A DNA stretch of 41,859 nucleotides from Gammaproteobacteria bacterium (GTDB lineage Bacteria > Pseudomonadota > Gammaproteobacteria > Pseudomonadales > Pseudohongiellaceae). This document shows, one piece after another, positions 28,438-36,257 of the stretch. The stretch spans positions 1 to 41,859 of the forward strand of contig CANGUU010000015.1 in NCBI GenBank assembly GCA_947457195.1, given 5' to 3'. Both the position numbers and the translations under genes were made by a program. The notes below the pieces were generated by a model. It was given only the letters and a program-made list of their open reading frames with translations, was not told the origin of the DNA and did not search any database. Numbering within the stretch: position 1 is the stretch's first letter; each line of letters starts with the position of its first letter.

Positions 28438-28740
28438 TCACTTCTTGGCCGCTTTCTTCTTGGCCGGTGCTTTTTTCTTGGCAGCTGCTTTCTTGGCAGG
28501 GGCTTTCTTGGCTGCTGCTTTTTTCTTGGCGGGCGCTTTCTTCTTCGCTACTGCCTTGGCAGCACCGGCTGCTTTAGCCGCTGCGACTTTCTTCTTGGCA
28601 GCTTTCTTGGCTGGCGCTTTTTTCTTGGCAGCTGCTTTCTTGGCGGGGGCTTTCTTGGCTGCTGCTTTCTTCTTGGCAGGAGCTTTTTTCTTGGCAACTT
28701 TCTTGGCTGCAGGTTTTGCTGCTTTGGCTGCGATCTTCAT
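28438..28740 (-). CDS. Histone H1-like Lys/Ala/Pro-rich DNA-binding protein
   Basis: A 100-residue protein made almost only of Lys, Ala and Pro, with AAKKAPAKK-type units throughout. This is the composition of bacterial H1-like proteins and of the C-terminal tails of AlgP-type regulators, which coat or condense DNA through charge. Residues 15-46 are repeated exactly at 64-95, split by an Ala/Val/Gly-containing linker. There is no globular domain, Cys, Trp or aromatic residue. ATG at 28740 has GGAGG about 13 nt upstream, somewhat far. It follows the AlgP-like gene by 33 nt, and the pair is probably cotranscribed and ended by the terminator at 28305-28339. A nucleoid role is inferred from composition. 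Confidence 0.85.
   Translation of the reverse strand: MKIAAKAAKPAAKKVAKKKAPAKKKAAAKKAPAKKAAAKKKAPAKKAAKKKVAAAKAAGAAKAVAKKKAPAKKKAAAKKAPAKKAAAKKKAPAKKKAAKK
28450..28700 (-). repeat. Internal duplication of about 96 bp in the histone H1-like gene
   Basis: The segments coding residues 15-46 and 64-95 give the same 32 residues but differ at several third positions (for example ggccggtgc versus ggctggcgc, and ggcaggggc versus ggcgggggc). The amino acids are thus kept while the DNA has drifted, which points to selection on the repeat or an older duplication. Boundaries are approximate. Confidence 0.75.
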
Positions 28741-28773
28741 GGTAACTAAGTTTCCTCCGGCTTTATTGACTAG

Positions 28774-29505
28774 TCATTGACTACGTTGGTGACGCGAGAC
28801 TCTTCCGGCTTTGACTTCTGCCAGTCGGGCCTTCCTTGCTGCCTTCCTAACTGCCAGTCTGGCCTTGACTACCACCCTGACCGCCAATTTCTTGGCCTTG
28901 ATCCGGGCTTTGGCCGCGGCCTTTCTGGCTCTAGCTTTGGCCAGTGCTTCTGCCCTTTTGACAGAAGCTCTGGCCTTGGCATTCGCTTTTCTCCTGGCGG
29001 CAAGTGCCTTTTGGGCCTCCCTTCTTGCTCTTGCCTTCAGTTTGCGAGAAACGATCTTCGATCGCCGCTTGCGCCAAAGCATGGTGAAGACACCGACCGC
29101 CTTGGCCAAATCTCGTTCCATTTTGCCGCTCAGCCTGGCCTCGTACAGCGCCAGTGCCCGCTGCTGGGCCAACTCGCGCGACTTGGCTGCTTCCTCCAGC
29201 AATGTACTTCGCAGCGACTGCACGGACTGGCTCAGTATCTTCTGCGCCTGCTTGAGCAGTAACCGGACCGCTTTCTGCCGGCGACGCAACTCCGCACTGT
29301 CCTTTTTGCTGGCAGCCAAGACGACGTCTACATCGCCTTGCCGTAACTGCTTCTCGAGCATGGCCACACGGCGTTGGGCCGCAGTGAACTGCAGTCGCGC
29401 CTCTCTCACGGCTGGCATGGATCGACGTCCGCGACGAACTACGTTCGATTCGCCAGATTTACTGCCCACCCCTGGCCTGCTCTTCTTGCGAGTTGTCTTC
29501 TTCAC
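28774..29505 (-). CDS. AlgP-like histone-like protein with coiled-coil N-terminus and basic tail
   Basis: The first half is a predicted coiled coil (FTAAQRRVAMLEKQLRQ, KSRELAQQRALALYEARLS, and RQKAVRLLLKQAQKILSQ), the second half is rich in Arg, Lys and Ala (KARARREAQKALAARRKA, AKARARKAAAKARIKAKK). This two-part design resembles Pseudomonas AlgP, but the tail is Arg-rich and lacks KPAA repeats, so I do not use the name. There are no Cys residues. The start is uncertain: GTG 29505 (243 residues, starting VKKTTRKKSRPG), GTG 29589 (271) and ATG 29418 (214) are all possible. It lies 33 nt upstream of the H1-like gene. DNA or RNA binding is inferred from charge. Confidence 0.7.
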   Translation of the reverse strand: MKKTTRKKSRPGVGSKSGESNVVRRGRRSMPAVREARLQFTAAQRRVAMLEKQLRQGDVDVVLAASKKDSAELRRRQKAVRLLLKQAQKILSQSVQSLRSTLLEEAAKSRELAQQRALALYEARLSGKMERDLAKAVGVFTMLWRKRRSKIVSRKLKARARREAQKALAARRKANAKARASVKRAEALAKARARKAAAKARIKAKKLAVRVVVKARLAVRKAARKARLAEVKAGRVSRHQRSQ

Positions 29506-29900
29506 TCGGTATCCCACTCGCGGCCAGCGCGCTTCAACTTCACCAGCAACCTGACCGCTTGGTTCTTCGTCGCCAGCGGCCGGTTGCACGCATCAGCTTC
29601 CATCTACGCAGCCTGCTTTGCCGACTCCGCCCCGGGTGAGCACATCGCGATGTCGTGGAAAAGCCTGCTTTCGATCTGTGTCACTGTGCGCTCGGGTCGA
29701 ACCTTACCACACAGAAAATATTTTTTTCAACAACCCTGTTGACAAGGAGTAGGTGTTGAGCGTGACACGCGACGTGACACAAGAGAGAGAGGATTGCAGA
29801 AAGTTAGTGCTGCCAGACAGGGAGCCCCTGTCTTCCACACATTGCCTCATGGACGAAATACGCTGAACAGTTAGCGTATTTCGTCGTGCAAAGAGGATGC
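29506..29900. other. Long intergenic region between adk and the histone-like genes
   Basis: No convincing gene is seen in these ~395 nt if the GTG at 29505 is the true start of the AlgP-like gene. It holds an A/T-rich tract (29719-29731) with the small inverted repeat TCAACA/TGTTGA (29730-29745), two direct copies of CGTGACAC (29761-29768, 29773-29780), an agagagagag run, and the adk hairpin at 29852-29885. On the - strand TTGAAA and TAAGGT, 18 bp apart within about 29700-29738, could be a weak promoter for the histone-like genes, with the A/T tract acting as an UP-like element. This is a consensus guess. Confidence 0.5.
29852..29885 (-). other. Perfect 13-bp hairpin just downstream of adk
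   Basis: GACGAAATACGCT (29852-29864) and AGCGTATTTCGTC (29873-29885) pair perfectly across an 8-nt loop. The structure starts 16 nt after the adk stop on the - strand. No U-tract follows in either direction, so it is not a standard intrinsic terminator. It may be a 3' mRNA-stabilising structure, a weak terminator or a protein-binding palindrome. Confidence 0.75.
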
Positions 29901-30551
29901 TCAGGAGGCGAGGAGTTGTTTCAGCGTATCACGGATGGAGGTGATGTCACCGACACCGCTCATGGTGAGGAAGCGCAGGGATTTTTTTTGCGCAGATGCC
30001 CTTCGATAGAAGTCGGCAAGAGGTTTGGTCTGCTCGTGGTACACGCTGAGCCGCTTACGAATGGTCGTCTCCTTGTCGTCATCTCGCTGGATGAGAGGCT
30101 CGCCTGTCACATCATCGACGTTTGCGCGCTGCGGAGGCTTGTTCTCGATGTGGTAGATCCTTCCCGAAGCAAGGTGTACACGGCGACCGCTCAGGCGTCT
30201 GACTATCTCTTCATCCGGCACATCGATCTCCAGCACCACATCGATGTCGATGCCTGCATCCACCAGCGCCTGCGCCTGCGGGATCGTGCGCGGAAATCCA
30301 TCGAAGAGGAAGCCGCTCGCGCAGTCCGGTGCCTTGATGCGTTCCTCGATCAACGCAATGATGATGGCGTCCGTCACGAGCCCGCCACTCTCCATCACCG
30401 ACTTCACCTGCAGACCCAGCGGTGTTCCGGCCTTAACCGCAGCACGCAGCATGTCACCGGTCGAGATCTGCGGTATGCCGTAGGTTTTCCGCAGGTACTC
30501 GGCCTGCGTGCCTTTGCCAGCGCCAGGGGCGCCCAACAAGATGATCTTCAT
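29901..30551 (-). CDS. adk: Adenylate kinase
   Basis: A 216-residue enzyme converting ATP and AMP to two ADP. The P-loop [10 protein letters not shown] is at 7-16, the AMP-binding segment [11 protein letters not shown] follows, then [17 protein letters not shown] and the LID region [19 protein letters not shown]. Long-LID, non-zinc type: the four LID cysteines of Gram-positive enzymes are absent. ATG at 30551 has GGAG 8 nt before it; the frame is open to 30587, but the extra 12 residues have no counterpart in the family. It lies about 100 nt after mazG. Confidence 0.97.
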   Translation of the reverse strand: MKIILLGAPGAGKGTQAEYLRKTYGIPQISTGDMLRAAVKAGTPLGLQVKSVMESGGLVTDAIIIALIEERIKAPDCASGFLFDGFPRTIPQAQALVDAGIDIDVVLEIDVPDEEIVRRLSGRRVHLASGRIYHIENKPPQRANVDDVTGEPLIQRDDDKETTIRKRLSVYHEQTKPLADFYRRASAQKKSLRFLTMSGVGDITSIRDTLKQLLAS

Positions 30552-30650
30552 GCTGCCACTCCATCCGAAGAGATCACGCCTGCGCATGCAGGTCGCTCAT
30601 TGTTTTTGAAGGAAAAAAACACCTTACACCCTTGCAGGAAGCGCCTCAAG

Positions 30651-31481
30651 CTACGACCGCTCTTCCCGCTTCGCCTGCTGCCAGCATTGCTCGAGTTCGG
30701 TGAGCGACAGATCGTCGAGCTCCTGCCCTTGCTGTTGTACGCGCTGTTCCATACTCCGGAATCGCCGCTCGAACTTGGCATTGGCCGAGCGCAGCACCTG
30801 CTCGGCAGACAGGCCCAGATGCCGACCGAGATTCACCATGGTGAACAGCAAGTCCCCATACTCTTCACTGACCTCGGCTGCTTCGCCGGTTTGCAATGCC
30901 TGCTTCAACTCGTCCACTTCCTCGTCGAGCTTAGCCATCACACCATCGACATCAGCCCAGTCGAAGCCCTGCAGGGCAGCACGCCGCTGCAGCTTGGCAG
31001 CTCTTTGCAGCGCGGGCAGAGCAAGAGGCACATCATCGAGTGCGCTGCTGGCAGCGCCGGCGCGCAGACGGCGCTCTTTGGCCTTGCCCTGCTCCCAGGC
31101 TTGCAGAACCTTGTCTGCTGCGAGTCCCGAGTCGCTGCCAAAGCTCTCGAGGGTGCCGGCAGGGAAAACGTGCGGATGTCGCTTGATCAGCTTGGCCGTG
31201 AGATCCCTGACGATGCTTTCGAAGTCAAAGGCTCCAGATTCTTCACCGAGCCGGGCATGGAAGACCACCTGGAAAAGAAGGTCACCGAGTTCTTCGCGGA
31301 GTTGCGCGAGATCGTGACGCTCGATGGCGTCGACCACCTCATAGACCTCCTCCAGTGTGTGCGGAGCGATGCTGGCAAAGTCCTGTTGCAGGTCCCAGGC
31401 ACAGCCGAACTGACGATCACGCAGGCAGGCCATCAGGCGCAGCAACAGCGCGATGGCATTTGCAGGGCCGGTTTCGTTCAC
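30651..31481 (-). CDS. mazG: Nucleoside triphosphate pyrophosphohydrolase MazG
   Basis: A 276-residue enzyme with two MazG domains that hydrolyses NTPs to NMP and diphosphate. The first domain carries LEEVYEVVDAIERHD and REELGDLLFQVVFHARL (EExxE and ExxD metal-binding motifs), then KRHPHVFPAGTLES; the second carries EEVDELKQALQ and EEYGDLLFTMVNLGRHLGL. The conserved N-terminal CPWD motif reads CAWD here. The start is GTG at 31481, overlapping the rlmD stop as GTGA. In Pseudomonas relA lies between rlmD and mazG; here the two genes overlap, so relA is missing from this locus. Confidence 0.95.
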   Translation of the reverse strand: MNETGPANAIALLLRLMACLRDRQFGCAWDLQQDFASIAPHTLEEVYEVVDAIERHDLAQLREELGDLLFQVVFHARLGEESGAFDFESIVRDLTAKLIKRHPHVFPAGTLESFGSDSGLAADKVLQAWEQGKAKERRLRAGAASSALDDVPLALPALQRAAKLQRRAALQGFDWADVDGVMAKLDEEVDELKQALQTGEAAEVSEEYGDLLFTMVNLGRHLGLSAEQVLRSANAKFERRFRSMEQRVQQQGQELDDLSLTELEQCWQQAKREERS

Positions 31482-32839
31482 AGGCGCCCCCGCTCCGGTA
31501 CGAAGACCGCAATCGCCTCGACATGGCTGGTGTGGGGGAACATGTCCATCGCCCCTGCTGCCTGCAGCGAGTAGCCGAGCTCGGCGAGACGCGCCGCATC
31601 GCGCGACAGCGTTGCTGGATTGCAGGACACATAGACGATGCGACGAGGCCGAAGCGCAGTCAGCGCCGGCAGGACCTCGAGCGCACCCGAGCGCGGTGGA
31701 TCTAGCAGGATCTTGTCGATGCCTTGTCTCAGGAATTCATACTGCTGCGGATTCTGCGACAGGTCGGCGCAATGAAATGCAGTGTTGGCGAGCTGATTGC
31801 GCAGCGCATTCTCCCGCGCGCGCTCTACCATGGCCTGACTGCCTTCCACCCCCAGGACGTGAAGGGCGGTGCGCGCCACCGGCAAAGTAAAATTGCCGAG
31901 GCCGCAAAAAAGATCCAGCACCCGATCAGTGGCCTGCAACTCGAGCAACGCGATGGCACGCACGAGCATCTGACGGTTGATTCCAGCATTCACCTGGGTG
32001 AAGTCCATGGGGTGGAAGCCCATCAGCAGACCGAATTCCGGCAGCTCGTAAAACAGGCGCTCCGGGCTACCGGTGGGAAAAATCCTCTGGACTGAGTCGG
32101 GACCGCCGGGCTGCAGGTAGAGGTCCACACTGTTTTCTGCAGCGAAAGCGACCAGCGCCTGCTGATCGGTATCAGCGAGGGGCTGCAGGTGGCGCAGCAC
32201 CAAGGCGACGGCATTGGTTCCAGTGACCGCCTCTCCCACCGCCACTTCAATCTGCGGGATCTGCTCTCTGGCCTGCAGTCTGGACAGCAATGCACCCAGT
32301 GGTACAAGCAAACGCTCCGCGAGCGGGTCGAGCACCAGACAGCTGTCCATGTCGGTAATGAAAGAACTGTGCTGCTCCCGGAATCCGACCAATACTTTCT
32401 GCTTCTTCGCCACCCAACGGACTGCCAGCCGGGCCTTGCGTCGGTAGCCGCTGACAGGACCCGTGATTACCGGCAGACGCGAGTAGGGCCGCATACCGAC
32501 GGCATGGTTCAGTCGATCGTGCAGGACCTCTTCCTTGAAACGCACCTGCGCGAGACTATCGAGGTGCTGCAGACTGCAGCCGCCGCAGGCATCGAAGTGG
32601 GGACACGGCGGAACCCTGCGCTCAGATGAGCCCTGCAGAACCTCCAGTGTCCTGGCTTCCAGATAACTGCTTCTGCTGCTGGTGAAGCGCGCCAGGACGA
32701 TCTCTCCCGGCAGCGCGCCATCCACGAAGACCACTTTGCCTTCGTGGTGCGACAGGCCGCGACCTTCATGAGTGAGCTTGCTGATGGCAAGCTGCATGGG
32801 CTCCTGCGTCTTCAGTCGACGCCTTTGTCTGGCCCCCAT
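31478..32839 (-). CDS. rlmD: 23S rRNA (uracil-1939-C5)-methyltransferase RlmD (RumA)
   Basis: A 453-residue SAM enzyme that makes m5U1939 in 23S rRNA. An N-terminal TRAM domain (LTHEGRGLSHHEGKVVFVDGALPGE) precedes the Fe-S motif with C79, C85, C88 (CPHFDACGGCSLQHL) and C167. The methyltransferase domain has VLDLFCGLGNFTLPVA, ILLDPPRSGA and the catalytic YVSCNPATLSRD. ATG at 32839 is 2 nt after the cysM stop with GAGGT about 10 nt upstream. Together with IspG and RlmN it is a third Fe-S protein encoded in this window. Confidence 0.97.
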   Translation of the reverse strand: MGARQRRRLKTQEPMQLAISKLTHEGRGLSHHEGKVVFVDGALPGEIVLARFTSSRSSYLEARTLEVLQGSSERRVPPCPHFDACGGCSLQHLDSLAQVRFKEEVLHDRLNHAVGMRPYSRLPVITGPVSGYRRKARLAVRWVAKKQKVLVGFREQHSSFITDMDSCLVLDPLAERLLVPLGALLSRLQAREQIPQIEVAVGEAVTGTNAVALVLRHLQPLADTDQQALVAFAAENSVDLYLQPGGPDSVQRIFPTGSPERLFYELPEFGLLMGFHPMDFTQVNAGINRQMLVRAIALLELQATDRVLDLFCGLGNFTLPVARTALHVLGVEGSQAMVERARENALRNQLANTAFHCADLSQNPQQYEFLRQGIDKILLDPPRSGALEVLPALTALRPRRIVYVSCNPATLSRDAARLAELGYSLQAAGAMDMFPHTSHVEAIAVFVPERGRL

Positions 32840-32841
32840 GC

Positions 32842-33777
32842 TCAGCTGACCTCGCTTCCAGTCTGGCTACTGAATACACCGGTCGACAGGTAGCGGTCAC
32901 CACGATCACAGATGATGGCGACGATGACGGCACGCTCCAGTTGGCGCGACAATTCGAGGGCAGCAAATACGGAAGCACCGGAAGAAACCCCGCAGCAGAT
33001 ACCCTCGTCCCGCGCCAGCGCACGCATCGTGCGCTCGGCGTCGGCCTGGCCAATGTCCATGATGGTATCGACGCGCTCACGTTCAAAAATACGCGGCAGG
33101 TACGCCAGCGGCCAGCGGCGGATTCCCGGTATCTTGGCTCCCTCACGAGGCTGCAGTCCAACGATCTGGATCGCTGGGTTCATGGACTTCAGATAGCGGG
33201 ATACTCCCATGATGGTGCCGGTGGTGCCCATCGAACTGATGAAGTGGGTGACGGTGCCCCGCGTATCTCGCCAGATTTCCGGGCCGGTGTTTTCGACATG
33301 CGCGGCATAGTTGTCCGGGTTGGCAAACTGGTCCAGGACGCGGCCACGGCCCTCGGCTTCGAGTTTCTTGGCTAGATCGCGCGCGCCTTCCATGCCCTCG
33401 GCTTCGCTGACTTCGATCAGGGTCGCTCCATAAGCCGTCATGGCGTCCTTGCGCTCCTGCGTCGAATTGGCAGGCATGATCAGAATCATCCTGTAACCCT
33501 TGATGGCGGCGACCATTGCCAGCGCTATGCCGGTATTGCCACTCGTGGCCTCGATCAGCGTATCGCCCGGGCTGATTAGTCCCCGGGCCTCTGCCTTGCT
33601 GATCATGCTGAGGGCAGGACGATCCTTTACCGAACCAGCAGGGTTATTGCCTTCCAGCTTGACGAGGATCGTGTTGGTGGTCACGCCCGGCAAACGCTGC
33701 AGACGAACCAGCGGGGTATTGCCCACGAGGCTTTCAACGGTGGGGAAGACGGGGAGCGACATGGATTCGAGGGTCAT
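32842..33777 (-). CDS. cysM: Cysteine synthase B (O-acetylserine sulfhydrylase)
   Basis: A PLP enzyme making cysteine from O-acetylserine and sulfide or thiosulfate. PTVESLVGNTPLVRLQRLPG leads into NNPAGSVKDRPALSMI with the PLP Lys at about residue 51; EATSGNTGIALAMVAAIKGY is the phosphate/substrate loop. The residue pattern and the neighbourhood (cysM-rlmD) favour CysM over CysK. Start ATG 33777 gives 311 residues; ATG 33762 gives 306; neither has a clear ribosome site. The frame is open far upstream into recO but that part is not coding. It sits 25 nt after recO, joining two blocks usually apart. Confidence 0.93.
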   Translation of the reverse strand: MTLESMSLPVFPTVESLVGNTPLVRLQRLPGVTTNTILVKLEGNNPAGSVKDRPALSMISKAEARGLISPGDTLIEATSGNTGIALAMVAAIKGYRMILIMPANSTQERKDAMTAYGATLIEVSEAEGMEGARDLAKKLEAEGRGRVLDQFANPDNYAAHVENTGPEIWRDTRGTVTHFISSMGTTGTIMGVSRYLKSMNPAIQIVGLQPREGAKIPGIRRWPLAYLPRIFERERVDTIMDIGQADAERTMRALARDEGICCGVSSGASVFAALELSRQLERAVIVAIICDRGDRYLSTGVFSSQTGSEVS

Positions 33778-33802
33778 GGAGAAGCGCAACAGAGCCGGCA
33801 GT

Positions 33803-34540
33803 TTAGCCGGGGCCGGTCGACGGTGGAAGTTTGCCGGGGCGCCGGAACAAACCACGGCTGTGTAATTCACGCTCCCCGAGATGCTGCTGCAGAACCACTC
33901 GCAGCAGGTGCTTGGCGACGCGCCGTGTGCCCACTTCGCGGAAGTCGCGGCGCCCCAGGGCCAGCAGTGTGGCCCCAGCGTAGCAGTCCTGGGACAAGGG
34001 ATCAGCATCGGACGCAACAAAACCACCATCTTCGTGCAGCGCGTAGCAACGCGCCGGATCGAGCGGCTCACCACTCAGCATGTCGTGACCCAACTGCAGC
34101 CCGTAGCCGAGCGCCTCCAGCAGCAGCAGCTCGAAGCTGCGCAGCAAGGGCTCGAGCTCGGCTCTGGCAGCGAGGGCGCGCAGCAAGACCTGATACTCGG
34201 CGAAAAGCACGGTCTCCGGCTCCTGCTTCGGCAACAAACGAACCAGCAACTCATTGACGTATAGCCCGGACAGCAGCCATTCGCCGAACAGCGGCGGCAT
34301 GACCGTACCCTGCTCGACCTGGGTCAGTGTACGCAGCTCACCCCGACCGGCCAGCTCCAGCTGGAGGGCCACGAAGGGCTGCAGCAGAGAACGACGGCCG
34401 CCTGACTTGGAGGTTCTCACGCCACGGGCGATCGCGCTGACCCTACCCTGCTGCCGGGTGAACAGGTCGAGAACGAGGCTGCTGTCCCGAAAGGGACGAC
34501 TGTGCAGCAGCCAGCCCTGCAGAATCGCGCCCCTGTCCAT
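33803..34540 (-). CDS. recO: DNA repair protein RecO
   Basis: A 245-residue recombination mediator that acts with RecR to load RecA on SSB-coated single strands. The N-terminal OB fold shows GWLLHSRPFRDSSLVLDLFTRQQGRVSAIARGVR (seen in two stretches), then a helical domain (LYVNELLVRLLPKQEPE, LRSFELLLLEALGYG). There are no zinc-binding cysteine pairs. I chose ATG 34540, 11 nt after the era stop; a TTG at 34549 would add three residues. The order era-recO is conserved in gammaproteobacteria; pdxJ, which often follows, is replaced by cysM here. Confidence 0.95.
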   Translation of the reverse strand: MDRGAILQGWLLHSRPFRDSSLVLDLFTRQQGRVSAIARGVRTSKSGGRRSLLQPFVALQLELAGRGELRTLTQVEQGTVMPPLFGEWLLSGLYVNELLVRLLPKQEPETVLFAEYQVLLRALAARAELEPLLRSFELLLLEALGYGLQLGHDMLSGEPLDPARCYALHEDGGFVASDADPLSQDCYAGATLLALGRRDFREVGTRRVAKHLLRVVLQQHLGERELHSRGLFRRPGKLPPSTGPG

Positions 34541-34551
34541 GGCCGCCAACC

Positions 34552-35448
34552 CTAGTCGAATCCCAGACTCTGCAGTGCCCGCTCATCGTCGGACCAGCCG
34601 CCCTTGACCTTGACCCACAGCCTGAGCATGACTTTGCTCTCGAACATCCGCTCCATCTCTTTGCGCGCTTCGATACCGATGAGCTTCAGCCGACTGCCTC
34701 CTTCGCCGATGAGCATTTTTTTCTGGGACTCCTTCTCCACCAGAATCAGCGCACTGATGTGCTGGGTGTCACCCTCGATCTTGAACTCCTCGATTTCGAC
34801 AGCAACGGCATAAGGCAACTCGTCGCCCATCTGCCGGGTGATTTTCTCCCGAACGAACTCCGCGGCAAGAAAGCGCGCGCTGCGGTCGGTCAACTGATCC
34901 TCTGGGTAGAACCAGGCCTGCTCTGGCAGGTAGCGCACCAGCGTCTGCTCCAACTCGGCCGTGTTGTCCTGCTTGAGGGCAGACACCGGGACCACCTCAC
35001 GGAAAAAATCCCAACGCCGACGTAACTGATCGATGAACGGCAGCAGGGCGGATTTGTCGGGCAACTGGTCCACCTTGTTGATCACGAGGAAGACGGGCAC
35101 CTGCTGACGCTGCAACATGGCAAGCAGATCTTCGTCTTCGGGACCAAAGCCAAGGCGATCGATCACTAGCAGTACGATGTCGACATCGAGCAAAACTGTC
35201 CCCACCGTCTTATTCATGGCGCGGTTGAGAGCTTTTTTCTCCCCGAGGTGGTAACCGGGTGTATCGACGTAGATCAACTGGGCGTAGTCACGCGTCTTGA
35301 TGCCGAGTACCCGCTGTCGGGTGGTCTGCGGCTTGCGCGAGGTAATGCTGAGCTTCTGTCCCACCAAATGATTCAACAGCGTGGACTTGCCGACATTGGG
35401 GCGACCGATCAGGGCGATCAAGCCACAGCGCTGTTGGACTTCAGTCAT
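34552..35448 (-). CDS. era: Ribosome assembly GTPase Era
   Basis: A 298-residue GTPase that binds the 3' end of 16S rRNA during 30S maturation. P-loop GRPNVGKS at 15-22, DTPGYHLGE at about 62-70, NKVDQLPDK for the guanine base, and a C-terminal KH domain (EGGSRLKLIGIEARKEMER). ATG at 35448 is chosen since it overlaps the rnc stop as ATGA; the long open frame upstream lies inside rnc. The rnc-era coupling is a standard arrangement that ties rRNA processing to subunit assembly. Confidence 0.97.
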   Translation of the reverse strand: MTEVQQRCGLIALIGRPNVGKSTLLNHLVGQKLSITSRKPQTTRQRVLGIKTRDYAQLIYVDTPGYHLGEKKALNRAMNKTVGTVLLDVDIVLLVIDRLGFGPEDEDLLAMLQRQQVPVFLVINKVDQLPDKSALLPFIDQLRRRWDFFREVVPVSALKQDNTAELEQTLVRYLPEQAWFYPEDQLTDRSARFLAAEFVREKITRQMGDELPYAVAVEIEEFKIEGDTQHISALILVEKESQKKMLIGEGGSRLKLIGIEARKEMERMFESKVMLRLWVKVKGGWSDDERALQSLGFD

Positions 35449-36113
35449 GCTTCGACTCCAAGACGTTCCAGCACCAGGCGGGCAGCCGCCTGCTCGGCCT
35501 CCTTGCGGCTGCTGCCCTCGGCGGTGATGCCGTTGGAGAGCAGCGCCACGCGGCACTCGACGAGGAAATGTTGCTGATGCCCGCTGCCCGAAATCTTCTG
35601 CAACCGGTACTCCGGCAAAGACCGCCTCTTGGCCTGCAGCAATTCCTGCAAGCGGGTTTTCGGATCCTTGCCGGCAATCTCGGGCTGCAGATCCCCAAGA
35701 CGCGCGCCCAACCACTGCCGCAACAAGGCCCTGCAGGGCTCGAGACCTCCATCGAGGTAGACGGCGCTCAGCACGGCTTCGACAGCATCGGCAAGGATCG
35801 AGTCGCGGTCTGCCCCGCCGGATTTAAGCTCCCCAAGTCCCAACTTGAGCTCATCCCCCAACCTCAGGCGGCGGGCGATTTCCACCAGCGTGGCGCGCTG
35901 TACCAGTGAGGATCGCAGGCGGCTGAGCTCACCCTCGGTGGCACCGGGGTGCTGCTGAAAAAGCAGATCAGAAACCAGGAAACCGAGTACGGCGTCTCCC
36001 AGAAATTCCAGGCGCTCGTTGTTGGGTTTACCAGCACTGCGATGACGCAGCGCTTCATCCAGCAAGGCCGGGTTGCCGAAGCTATAGCCGAGTCTGTCGA
36101 GAAAGTGGGTCAA
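35445..36113 (-). CDS. rnc: Ribonuclease III
   Basis: A 222-residue double-strand-specific endoribonuclease that processes rRNA precursors and structured mRNAs. The signature NERLEFLGDAVLGFLVSD is at about 32-49, the second acidic patch is DAVEAVLSAVYLDGG, and a double-strand RNA-binding domain forms the C-terminus (DPKTRLQELLQAKRRSLPEY). The start appears to be TTG at 36113 (the next in-frame codons upstream contain no ATG or GTG before a stop), and it lacks a clear ribosome site, which would be unusual but fits the family N-terminus. It is 144 nt after lepB. Confidence 0.94.
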   Translation of the reverse strand: MTHFLDRLGYSFGNPALLDEALRHRSAGKPNNERLEFLGDAVLGFLVSDLLFQQHPGATEGELSRLRSSLVQRATLVEIARRLRLGDELKLGLGELKSGGADRDSILADAVEAVLSAVYLDGGLEPCRALLRQWLGARLGDLQPEIAGKDPKTRLQELLQAKRRSLPEYRLQKISGSGHQQHFLVECRVALLSNGITAEGSSRKEAEQAAARLVLERLGVEA

Positions 36114-36257
36114 GGCAGGCGCTGATCGTCGACCGGGAAAACACAGGAACGCCGTTGCTGCTGCGGTCGGAGCAAAGCAACATCAGGCCGTGGGGTGCAC
36201 CGACAGTCTGCCCGTGCCGAGTGTGCGGCCGCCAACGCACCATTGTACGCTGCTGCG

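Noticed and set aside
29886-31574. A 562-codon open frame on the + strand across adk and mazG
   Set aside because: It is the mirror of two well-conserved genes on the - strand, has no recognisable domain and arises from the GC-rich codon pattern.
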